Assembly (NCBI GenBank): GCA_963932145.1
Contig: OZ010577.1
Coordinates: 19,556,227-19,620,226, forward strand
DNA from: Acanthosepion lycidas
Taxonomy: Eukaryota > Mollusca > Cephalopoda > Sepiida > Sepiidae
Direction of reading: 5' to 3'
DNA length: 64,000 bases
Part shown: one piece after another, positions 11,425 through 22,029 of the stretch
Layout: the number at the start of each line of letters is the position of its first letter
How positions within the stretch are numbered: the stretch's first letter is position 1
The notes under the pieces: model-generated
Databases searched by the model: none
Seen by the model: only the letters and a program-made list of their open reading frames with translations
Told to the model about the DNA's origin: nothing
Program-made: the position numbers and the translations under genes

Positions 11425-13222
11425 GAAGCACAACATATGGATTGTTTTCTCATTATCATAAACTAAATCTGCAAATAAATCTCTATTTATAGCCGTTCTG
11501 AAATACACAACCCAGAGAGAAAACAGTGACTAAGGCAGCAGGCCACAGGAGACCACAGTTTAAAAGACTGAATGGATCAAAAAATTTTATTGCCTAAACA
11601 TTTTAATGGTTTATTATGTATTTATGATGTTACTGACAACTATAAATGATAAAGAAATGAAAAAGAAGAAACATTTTGATTTCAGAACAGTTTAACATTT
11701 TTGTGGAGATAGTTCTAGAACAATGATAAAAGTTAGCCTTGAGTGTTGCTCAAAGATAAAAATGTTGCTAAACAGAAAAATAAAATTTGAATTAATGGAT
11801 CCAAGAGTAGTCCCCAACTTAATACAGGTTCCTGGAAGATGCAGCAGATTGATAAGAGTCCTATTTTAGGAAAAAACAAAAATAAAAAAAATAAAAAAAT
11901 AGGAATTATATTGTAAGATGCAATATAATTTTATTTTTGTATATGCAATTAAGTGTTACCCACAATTTGCCAGATATCGCCACAAGAATTTACAATTAGA
12001 TAATTTTTTTAAATTGAAAGACTATAAATAAGCACAAGTAAAAGAGAAAAGAAATCAAATATGAAATTCTCATGGAAAAGTAAACAGGGGAATTCATTCT
12101 TTTTTCTTTCTTTTTTTAATGTAATTATATCTTTGAAACCTGCTTAAAGCAACAACAGTGTAAGGAAACACTATCCCAACATGCATTCTGACTGAGGGAA
12201 AGTAACTGATAAGCAAGTTATTAGTTAGAAACTAGTACAAAATGCCAAAGAAAAAAAATTTAATCCTACTATTAGAAGGTAGAAGAGTGAAAAATTTCTA
12301 ATATATTCAAGTTTTCAGCACGCATGCAGTGCAACTCAATGTGGTTGGTGTTTTAGTACTGAGTGGTGGTGGTGGTGGTGTTGCAGTCTCATATTGCAAG
12401 ATGAGCAGGTGGAAATGAAGCACTAATTTTAGACACATTTTCTACCAACTTGCAAAAGAACAAGGGTGTGTGAAAGGCAACACAAAGAACATTCTCATGA
12501 GGACAAACAAGCTTCTACGTTTTTTATAACCTCACTTACGTTTTTCAAATAAATTTTCATGAAAGTTATAAAATGAGTTCCACAAGGCAAAAAATAAAGT
12601 TAGAAAATAACTCTAAAGCTTAAGATTTCAAAAATAATTTGTCCTATAAAATTTGAAAAATACAAAAAAAATAAAGGAAAAAAAAAGATTTTCCTATTTT
12701 ATAAAACTGATACTTGCATATTTTTAATAATCAGTATCTATTTATATCTATTAGTATTTTTCTTTTTTTCATCAGCATTATTTTCATATTCTTAATTATA
12801 TTTCTCATCTTAGTTGGATTATGGAAGCAAATTGTAGAGGTGCCCGGTACAAAGTAGTTTGGAACCTCTCAAGAGGTAATTTAGTCAAGCAATGCACACA
12901 CAAAATAAAAATCTCAAAAGATCAGATGCTAACCAGTTATCTCATTTGTAGATGAGTATTTTTCCATTTCAAGTATAAAGACCAAACAGAACACAAAAAT
13001 GAAGGTTTGTGTTATGAAATACAATAATTTAAAATGTAAATGGAAGACAATTTGAACAACAATCTTTGAGTACACTCACGTTGATACACAGATCTTCTGC
13101 AAAACAGTCATCCCAAATTCTACAATTCTAGAGCTGAGGGGATAGGCATTTGTGAAACAAAATATGATAAGTGTTAGAGGTTAGAAAATAAAAATAAAAA
13201 AGAGGAAAGGAGTTTACCACCA

Positions 13223-13256
<34 letters not shown>

Positions 13257-14967
13257 TTATACAACCTGAACAAAAATATATTTCTCAGCCTTCTCAATAA
13301 TTAATTCATAACTTTTTAAAATCATAATATAAATAGTGTAGATTGCAAAATAAGGAAGTTAATTAACAGGAGAAGGTTTATTAATCAAATGGTGTACAGA
13401 CATACAATCTCATTCATTTCACTATCTGAATAGATTAGGATTCAGTTCCAAAGACAAAATGTTTTAGCTATGAAATGAAGGATTCCCACCTCTATTTAAT
13501 TCTGATTTTATATTTTATTCTATAGGAATATTAGCTGACCCAAAATTGATTTCAGTTTTATTTTCTCATGAAGCTAATAAATGACAGATCATGTAACTAT
13601 ATTTTTGTCATCTGTGAACATTCAATACAGTAGCTTAAAAAAGAATCTATCTTATATACCGAATAAGTATGCATTTATAAATAGAAACGTTGAAAGCAAT
13701 ACCAATTTCAAATTAGGAGAAAAATGTTCCTCTACCATTTAGCTTAATAAAAGTATCTTACTTATCCAATTCACTAAGTATAGCCTTAATCAGATCCTTA
13801 ACTATTCAATTCATGGGCATACACTAAAATGAAGTCAGTCAACAGAGCAATATTAATAAATTATATCCAAATCTTTGATATTCAAGAGATTTATGTTAGA
13901 TTATCAATTTTGAGATCCCATAAAGGAAAAGATATTTCAAGATTATAACCTTTTTCTATAATCTCATTTACATAAGAATAATGACACCATTCTAATTGCA
14001 TTTGTTTTTTTTCTTAAGACTTCAATAAAACTAAGTGCAAATTACATGCTTAAAGGATGATAAGAAGGAACAAGTTACATTTCAAACATCACTAAAAAAA
14101 TGATAATTCAATCAACTTATAAATATGGATAATAACAAAATGTTCGCAATGTTCACTGATACAAATTAACAGAGTACCAAAGAAAAGGTTTTAATATAAG
14201 ACATACAGGGTTTCAGTAAGAATACCAGAATCACAATTATGCTTGAAGTAATTTAGCCTAATATGTTCAAGTATTAAGAAATGAGAGCATGGTATTAATT
14301 TAATTTTAGTGAACAAGAGAAGAAACTGGGGTCCATGAAATACATATGAAAGCATGGAATTTTTAAAATATAAAAAAAAAAATTTTTTAAACAATATGAT
14401 CCTATTACTCATTTCTAGTAATTTTGTTATACTTGATGTACAAAGTGCATGTGAGTAAGTCTCAAAAATAAATTTGCATATGTCAAGTTTTAGTAGAGGT
14501 AATTTTTATGACTATCACTGAAAAAAATATTTAGAATTGCATGTATTTCATTCTCTTTTGATCATATCCCTTTAACATGAATAAGACAAGCTAAAAGACT
14601 TCTCCAAGTTTTATTCAATTTGGATACAGTTGCAAAGATTTTGTTACATTTTTAATGCATTACTTTTATTGATTATATTGTTGATTGTATTTATTAATAC
14701 AGATTTTACTATTTTTCCTCTCAGCTTTAAATGCTTAGTAAATTATTGAATTCTCTTATCTATTTCTTTTAAACAGAACATAAAATATTGTAAAGTTCAA
14801 TATTTTGTTGTTTTCTTAAAAGCTTTGTTTACTATACATAGATTCACATATACTGAAATCACTTCACCATTAGGCTTTAGGTGGCAGATGAGATCTGTAA
14901 TTTAGTAATTCATCATTTGTTACATTCAAAGCTATTCACAATGATATTTCAAATTTTACTGATATTG

Positions 14968-14969
<2 letters not shown>
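9812..14969. other. AT-rich spacer, no recognisable gene
   Basis: About 5 kb with poly(A) runs at 11397-11424 and 13226-13254, a G run at 11062-11070, and a short (GGT)n at 12364-12381. No transposon ends, RT or transposase motifs or splice-flanked exons were recognised. Minus-strand frames at 10263-10556 and 14191-14412 are low-complexity hydrophobic translations of AT-rich DNA. Confidence 0.5.
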
Positions 14970-15027
<58 letters not shown>

Positions 15028-15030
15028 TAT
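14970..15030. repeat. poly(A) followed by (TA)n
   Basis: About 36 A followed by about 25 bases of TA repeats. The pattern is typical of an expanded retroposon tail, but no body was recognised upstream. Confidence 0.9.
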
Positions 15031-15147
15031 CAAAGACTGCAAATAAGAGAATTATAACTCGTAGCATACAAAAATTACCAGAGTTGAATGAAGGGGATAA
15101 TTTAAAATATGTAGGAAGCAGTTTTAGTTAAATACCAAAGTTAAAAT

Positions 15148-15390
15148 TTAGAGCATATCCTGTTGTTGAGGTATGTCTTCATGGAACCAACTGAAATGAA
15201 AAATAGAGTAAATGTTGCTCCTGGATGGTACACAGCCCTCCATGCTTAGATTGTGTCTACTTTGGAAAAGAGCCAGAAGTTTTGCCAATAATAGCTGTTG
15301 ACTTTTAAAGCGGACAACTCTGCTAATATTGCTCATAGACTCACTCAAAAAGGCCACAAACAACTCCACTGTGATAAATATAGCATCCAC
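15148..15390 (-). other. Unrecognised open frame of 80 codons
   Basis: Minus-strand frame beginning with a GTG codon (VDAIFITVELFVAF...) and ending in HEDIPQQQDML-stop. Amino-acid composition is more balanced than in neighbouring chance frames (Ser, Arg, Gln, His, Asp and Glu present). The same frame extends another 14 or more codons upstream beyond one stop (FDLDALEFIPVAV). A possible splice acceptor, TTTTTCATTTCAG, sits inside it on the minus strand near 15188. No domain is recognised. It could be a decayed exon, a transposon piece or chance. Confidence 0.25.
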
Positions 15391-16840
15391 TCCTTATACT
15401 GCAACTGGTATGAATTCTAATGCATCCAAGTCAAAAACAATTAAAATAAGAAAACAAGACAGGTATTTTTTGTGTCACACTTTCAGCTAAGTATGAGAAG
15501 CTGCTGAAAAGTTCTGTACACAATGAAAATGATATTTGATCACTTGGTCAGATAATTGCTATGGATCAGGCCAATAACTTTTCAGAATCCCTTTTATTTA
15601 TATCATCAAATAATTATATAACTATTACTGGTTGTAAATATTTTCCCAATTTAATCTTTGCTTTAAAAATATGATTCTACAAATAAAGCAAAACTTTCAT
15701 GTCAAAGAAAACTGTTGATGCTATTTTATTAATCATGACAATGTGCTATCTACCTGGTGCCTCATGGCATAAAACGCCTCTGATAAGGTTTCTTTAGTTG
15801 AATTGCTTCATGTGGTGGGGTAATTAGCCTCTGTGTTCTAAGGAAGAGTTGTTTTTCTGTTGTTTTCCTTTCTTTAAACAAGCACATGTTCCCAAACTAA
15901 AGATTTCCATGTAACCAGGTTTAAGAATTCAAAGCTGTGCATCTTCTAGACTGCTTGCCAACCAAGACTAAAGAGCCCAGTCTGCCCTATTTAACCCATA
16001 GCTAGACAGTATTTGTGCATAAGTGAATGGAACAAACCTGACTGGAATTCAAACTCAGCTTGCAGATTTCACATTCCAAACCATCTATTTTTTTTTTTTT
16101 TTTTTGTTTATTTACAATAAAATGTTTACCCTGTACAAGGCCCAAGAACCACTCAAGTTAGAGGGTTGCAGATTAAGAGGCACAGTTTATGAGGATATGA
16201 GGGGAAGAGGATCCTAGACTTGAATAGGTTAATTTAATTAATCGAACTAGATCAGAAAGAACAGCTGCCAGGCTTTGGTCATCTAGAGTTTCAGAGGTGC
16301 CCCCATATATACCATCATGTCATCAGTATAGATATTCTTTACATCGCCCCGGACATCCCTCTAATCAAGAAAATTGTTGAAAAATGTAATTAAAACAAGC
16401 AGAGGAATTTTACAAGATATTGCCCACCAGGTGATTGTTGCCTTAAATTTTAAAATAAATAATACGTAATATAAAAAAATATATAATATTAAAAAAATGA
16501 AATACTTGAAAGTAGTTAATTAAATTGATCAATTTAAAAAAAAAAAATTCCCTAAACATTTACTTGTAACTTCTAACCTGTACATAAATAATATAAAGAA
16601 CCTCCTAATCTCTAATTAGTCATTATAGGCAAAATTATGTAATTATAAAACCTCTTCAAGGTGTAATTTAAAGATGCATAATGTACTTCTAAAAAGAAAT
16701 AAATGCTTATATTCCAACTATTTTTAAACTTGTTTTGAATTGCCCAAAATCTCTTTGAAAAAATTTTTCATTAGAAATAATTTATTTTACTAAGCATATA
16801 ATTTAAGTTTCATTCATATTAAATTGTTAAAAACATTTAT
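15391..16840. other. Spacer, no recognisable gene
   Basis: Moderately AT-rich sequence with a T run at 16088-16105. The frame at 16023-16217 spans this T run and carries no recognisable motif. Confidence 0.45.
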
Positions 16841-16844
16841 CATA

Positions 16845-17017
16845 TCACATCCTGGTTCAAACTCCTCCCTAATCTTTTGAACAAGAGCAGACATTTATCT
16901 CTTGTTTCCAGTTTAGAATTCTCTTTCACTCACAGTAGCCACTTGTGTCTTAGTGTCATTATTGCCTTGTTTGGGGTGAATTGATTTAACAAAAAAACAA
17001 AAACAAAAAAAAAAGAT
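16845..17017 (+). mobile_element. LINE 3' end, copy C
   Basis: Only the 3' tail of the LINE family is present. GCCACTTGTGTCTTAGTG and GCCTTGTTTGGGGTGAATTG match the 3' signature of copies A, F and G, followed by an A-rich tail at 16990-17015. The 5' limit is approximate. Confidence 0.65.
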
Positions 17018-17060
17018 CTTTCAAACTAAATTTTATGGAAAGCTTTACTGCAAATAATTC

Positions 17061-17105
17061 TATATGTGTGTGTGTATATATATAGATAGATAGATAGATA
17101 GATAT
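17061..17105. repeat. (TG)n(TA)n(GATA)n compound microsatellite
   Basis: TG, then TA, then GATA units. A similar TA-to-GATA transition recurs at 62.6, 63.2 and 63.47 kb. Confidence 0.95.
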
Positions 17106-18470
17106 CTTAACAGTACACACAAGTTTTGTTTTATACCCTTATCTTTGTCCAAGTTTCTGCAAATTCTAACTGATTATTTTAAGGGTTGCTCTCTCAGCCT
17201 TTTAGAATCTTCATTACCCACCATCTTTATTGCTGCTCTTCAAACATATGCCTTTTTGACAAAAAAAAGGCCCCCATCCTTCCCACTTAAGTAGTGTTGT
17301 TGCATTTTAGAATCCATTCTCAATCCTACAATCACCAAAAGACATATGACACTCAAAGGTATTTTATTCTAATTCCACTATTCAGGTTTGTACAACTCAC
17401 CCCTTCATTGTACATGTACTTAATTTTCTTCAAACTAAAGAGAGATTTTAAATTACATTTGGATTCAATTATTAAAAATGAAAAATATTTAATTTTATAG
17501 AACTTGTTCTGATGAAAATATTAACAATTCGTTTAAAATTTACTAGATATGTAGATATAATCAAATAAAAGAATGCTAATCACAATGATTAGTAGCACTA
17601 ATACAAACAATCCCTTCAGCTTTTTGAATTGGTGAAGATATCTTTAATGAGTCATCAACAGTGTTGACTAAGATTATGAGACATGCTTAAGATTATTTTT
17701 TTCAGTTTACTAAAGTTCATAAAGTTCACACTGAAGTAAAAACAATCTGTTCCAAAGAAATCAAGATTATCACAACCATTATCATAATAAAATTTTCTTT
17801 TGAGTTACTTTAAGAAAGCAAATGAAAACTGATAAAGTTATAAGTGTGCTTTCATGTTTATGCAATAACAAACAGAAAGGTAACAGTCCATGACAACTAT
17901 AGAATATGGAACTTTAAGTGTTTTTGTGCATGAATTTAGAAAAAGAATGAAAATTGATCATGGGGGAGTAATTGTAGCTTATCATTACAGTTATAATAAC
18001 AGTTGAAGAAGAATACTAGCCTCTTGTAAATGCTCATTTTCTTCAAGGTTTAGCAAGTACAACATGTTCGATTCCCAGATCACTTTACAAGCAGTAACAA
18101 GCTTGTTATCAGTTGCTCAGTGAACGAACAAGCAAGTAACAGAGACAATGAAATAGAGATGGTTCAACTCCATTGAACATAGCATGGATCAGATCAAGAG
18201 CTTTCCTCCCACCTACTTCAACAAAACCAAACTGAACTGAAGCATTCAATACAGCAATAAATATAAAGTTACAAGATGTCTGTTTTAGAGCAGTGGTTAA
18301 CAAGTTAGTCTACTAGATTATTAACTAGTATAGTAAATTTCATTCTCACTAGGTGCATACTATTGTGGCCTTTCGCTAAGATTAAGAAATATCTACTTTA
18401 ATATATCTTTAAATGTTTACTTTTCATGAAAAAAGTTTATCAAAAATCAAATGTTTACAATACTAATATT
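17106..18470. other. AT-rich spacer, no recognisable gene
   Basis: No supported feature. A B-box-like GTTCGATTCCC occurs at 18067-18077, but no convincing A box lies upstream. The minus frame at 18109-18303 has no recognisable motif. Confidence 0.45.
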
Positions 18471-18473
18471 TTA

Positions 18474-18516
18474 CAAGTACAAATTATACATATTTTATAT
18501 GTATAATTTGTACTTG
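18474..18516. repeat. Perfect 20-bp-arm palindrome
   Basis: CAAGTACAAATTATACATAT, a TTT spacer, then the exact reverse complement. It abuts LINE copy D, and AATACTAAT-like sequence flanks it on both sides. It could be a tiny MITE or a cruciform-prone AT palindrome. Confidence 0.85.
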
Positions 18517-18540
18517 CAAATACTAATAGTACTTGTTATA

Positions 18541-18766
18541 CTAATAGTTTCTTCTCTCACACTTTTTGCTTTCTTGTCAACTACAATCTCCAAAATTTAA
18601 ATGCAATGTCAATTGTTATCTTCTATCTCCTTGAATCCTGTTCTCCTATTGTCCGCTCTCTCTCAAAGTTTTATTTTGTTTTGTGGTCTATTTCACACTC
18701 AGTAACCGCTTGCATTTTAGTGGTTTTATAGCTTTGATTGGGATGAAATGATAAAAGAAAAAAACT
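18541..18766 (+). mobile_element. LINE 3' end, copy D
   Basis: TTTCTTCTCTCACACTTTTT, AAATTTAAATGCAATGTCAA and CAGTAACCGCTTGCATTTTA match the 3' untranslated part of copies A and G. The signature GCTTTGATTGGGATGAAATG and an A-rich tail close the copy. Only the last 220 bases or so of the element are present. Confidence 0.7.
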
Positions 18767-19129
18767 GTTCTGTCCACAATACTTTCCTTAAATCTTGAGC
18801 AGATTCTTTTCATTGATTTTCAATGCACAGTATAGAAACTGAGAAAGAAAATTTTAGAAGAATTTCAAAGTTCAATACTTAAAATGAATTTTATTTTCCT
18901 TACTGCCAAAAATAATCAGTTTCTTGTTGCAAAATATTATTGATATGCAAGAGTAGCTAAGTAACAGTCAATGAAACAAGAACTTAGCTTTGCATATCAA
19001 GTTCAAATGTAATTAGAAGTAATGTTTCCTCTTACTTGCCAACCAAGAATTTGCTGTGATTATGTTTTTATTAAATGATTACTACTCATGACAGTTGCCT
19101 AGTCTTTGGAATTGGGTGAGCTCTCATCT

Positions 19130-20490
19130 CCATCATAATATCAGCCCATCAGCCTCCTTAGTGTCATCAAATTTTTTGAAGCTATCATCAACAAGAAAGT
19201 TATTGATCACCTCAACAAAAACAACTTCCTGAGTGACAAACAGCCACTGCTGATCTCTCAACTATTATTATGCATAGAATCAGTGAAGCACTTGATAATA
19301 AACAAATCATGAGAGTGATGGCCTTAGATATCTCAAAGGCCCTCAACTAGATGTAGTGTAGGGGAATTACTACACAAATTTGCCAACTGGGAGAGTCTTC
19401 TCAGTTATCAAGTCTTTTCTGTTAGGTAAGTGTATGTTGTTAAAGGTTAGTCATCTGAGGCACAGAAGATCAATGCTGTCATCCCCCAAGGCTCTTTCGT
19501 CAGTCCTACCCTCTTTCTGCTTTATATTAAAAATTTACCCAAGAACATTCTTAGATCTTTTGTAAATATATATGCAGATGATACCACAATGTATGAATGC
19601 ACTTGCAAATATCTGCATGATCAGTGCCTGACAGTGAATCTCACCTTTGACCTAATTCTTACAGCTCAATTCTGGAAAAAATAGTTTGTATCATTCAATA
19701 CCTCCAAAACAAAACTAGTAATATCATAAGTGAGTAGACCCTAAACTTGTTCCAATCCTGATGAGCAGTCATACCCTAAAAGAAGCTCCTTGCCTTAAAC
19801 ATCTGTTGAGTCTAAAGCTCACCCAAGACCTCAAATGGAATGTATTAGGTTGGTGCAAAAATAATTTCGTTTTCTAACATATGTTACTATGTGAGAAAAC
19901 GAAATTATTTTTGCACCAACCTAATATATCTGTGCCATCACTAAAGATGCTGGAAGAATGGTCAGTTCCTGATGTCAATCCACAAAATACCAAACCCCAA
20001 CTGTCATGTTCACTTTACAAGAGTCAGATCAAACCAAGAATGGAGTATTATTGCCATATCCGAGCTGGTTTTACACAGTCCACACAGTCCAGTCTCAACA
20101 GTGTCCAATAGCAATTACACAGGTAGGTAATGAATTATTCTCCACCCTGCAATCCTTATCCCACAAATGAAAGACCTTTACAGCTAGGGCTCAGCATGCC
20201 ACATTCACAGTTAAAAATTGTCCCCATTTCCTTTGAGTTGCTTTGGTTCACCTAGACAGCTTCTTACCCAAAACTGTTAAGATGTGAAAGATTCCCGAGA
20301 GGATGCTTCCCTGATCACTACAATCTTGATCTCTTCAAATCAAGAATCAACCAATAACTTTCCTACGGATCTCCATAATATTCACTTTTTACTTCCTTCT
20401 TCCACTTTAGCAAACCCTCTCAGTTACCTTGAGCAGCCCTTGGGCTTTGAATTGGGTAAACAATAAGAAAAAGAAAAAAATCTATTAAAT
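19130..20490 (+). mobile_element. Truncated LINE, divergent subfamily, copy E, split by a MITE
   Basis: Remnant of a non-LTR retrotransposon reverse transcriptase. Segments in order: an upstream finger region (FEAIINKKVIDHLNKNNFLS, about 19175-19240), motif A reduced to LDISKAL (19325-19350), a motif B region (INAVIPQGSFVSPTLFLLYI-like, about 19467-19530) and the catalytic block NIYADDTTMYEC at 19564-19600. The 3' part ends in an A-rich tail near 20461-20485, with a weaker version of the family's 3' signature (GGGCTTTGAATTGGGTAA). Several frame changes and stops make it non-functional. It extends further 5' than the other copies and differs from them in sequence, so it is a related but separate subfamily. 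MITE copy 3 interrupts it at 19845-19924. Confidence 0.8.
19845..19924. mobile_element. Palindromic mariner-type MITE, copy 3
   Basis: An 80-bp palindrome with TA at 19843-19844 and 19925-19926, inserted inside LINE copy E. It differs from copies 2 and 4 at three positions. Two of these are symmetrical (AATTTCG on the left, CGAAATT on the right, instead of AATGTCG and CGACATT), so base pairing of the hairpin is kept. Confidence 0.93.
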
Positions 20491-21597
20491 ATTTTCTGCT
20501 CTTTGCTCAATTTTGGAAAGTGATGAATATTTTATTCATTTTTTGTTTTCACTGTATAGTGCATTCAACTGTATGATCCTTCTTTTTAATTTAAAATGTT
20601 ATATAACAAGCATGTCATGCAGAGCATAAAAAAAATGTAAAGTTACCTGAATATTTTTCTATAAAATTGTTTAACATTCAATAAGCGAAGTTAAAGCCAA
20701 CAACTATATATCAGATACAAAGTCAACACCAATGCTTAACTATTTGGACTTGATAAAATAAAACCAAAAACCGAGGCAAAGTCAAAAACCCATTTGCTTC
20801 ATAAGTAGTTATTTCTATGAAAACACAAACAAGGAAGTTGAAAAATGCAGCTTTGAAACATTTTATTAGTATAACGCAATAAATTTAGCATGTCTAAAGA
20901 TTACTTTTGTAAACAATGATTAGCATATTTTATGAAGTAGAGTTCTGTAAGTCAATGTAACTGAATATGTTACAATTTTTTTCTATTTAGTTTTCTTCTG
21001 ATATTTCAGTGACAAAAAGTTGATTATGTTCAACATTGCAGGCTTTGTGAATCTTTCTAGGATCATCATATAAACACTGTAACCAGAAGAAATGAAACAG
21101 CAAAAAGATTTTTCACATGAAAATAAATAAAAGTAAATGCAGAGTGGGTTCAATCACTGATTAAAAACAGGAAAGACAAAAAAAGCAAAAACAAGGATCT
21201 ATTGATTTATATTACTAAAACATCAAACATCTCAAAACAAAAGACAAAACCTGATTTTACTATAAGTAGTTACTTAATAATTATACACTTCCTTGTCCCG
21301 ACCAGTTATAGCAGGGGTAATAAGTAGAATAGCTCATCTAAAGAGACATCCCTCCAGGCAACACTTCTCCCATTGCACAAAATGAGGAAGGGTCAGGGTT
21401 AATATCCGATGACAAAGACATCTCAAAAGAAAATGCTAAAGAAGCTGAGCAGTTTTTGTATTTAACAGCTTGTACACAAAGAGGCTCAGATTAAAAATGT
21501 GTCACAACCACCTGGGAGATGCCATAAATACTCATAAAATACATTCCACATAAAACATTTCAACACAATTTCATCAAATCGTAATTTTGCTTTCTGT

Positions 21598-21600
<3 letters not shown>
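20491..21600. other. Spacer, no recognisable gene
   Basis: The first 800 bases are AT-rich. From about 21290 to 21560 base composition is more balanced (CTTGTCCCGACCAG onward), which suggests a decayed element, but nothing was recognised on either strand. Confidence 0.4.

Positions 21601-21632
<32 letters not shown>
21601..21632. repeat. poly(T) tract, 32 bases
   Basis: Pure T run just left of the minus-strand LTR-element fossil. It could be the tail of a minus-strand retroposon. Confidence 0.9.
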
Positions 21633-21636
<4 letters not shown>

Positions 21637-22029
21637 TGCTGCATATATTTAATTGTAAGTATATGTGGCTGAGTTATCAAAATTTGCACCTGTTGCACTG
21701 GTGACATCCCTTCAAGTCATTGCATGGTGTTAACAAAGGCTGGCTTTTTAATACATCTGGTGAGTTTGCTACACACATTTTCTGTCACTTGAGACATCAC
21801 CCAGTCCATGCAGATGGAGTCTCCCATGCACAACACAAGAAATCATATGCCAGGGGAAGAGGCTGTGTACACTACACACTTGTCCCAATCTCACTATCAC
21901 ACAGGTAACAACTGGTGGGGGGGCATCCTTTTATCACAGCAGCTTCTTCAAAGAAGCAGTTTGGCAGGCTCACTTGCTTCTAGAGGCAGCCCTGTCATTA
22001 GCTGCCAACCTTCAATTTTATCACCATCA

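Noticed and set aside
18067-18077. B-box-like GTTCGATTCCC as a further SINE
   Set aside because: No A box at tRNA spacing and no matching tail elsewhere in the window.
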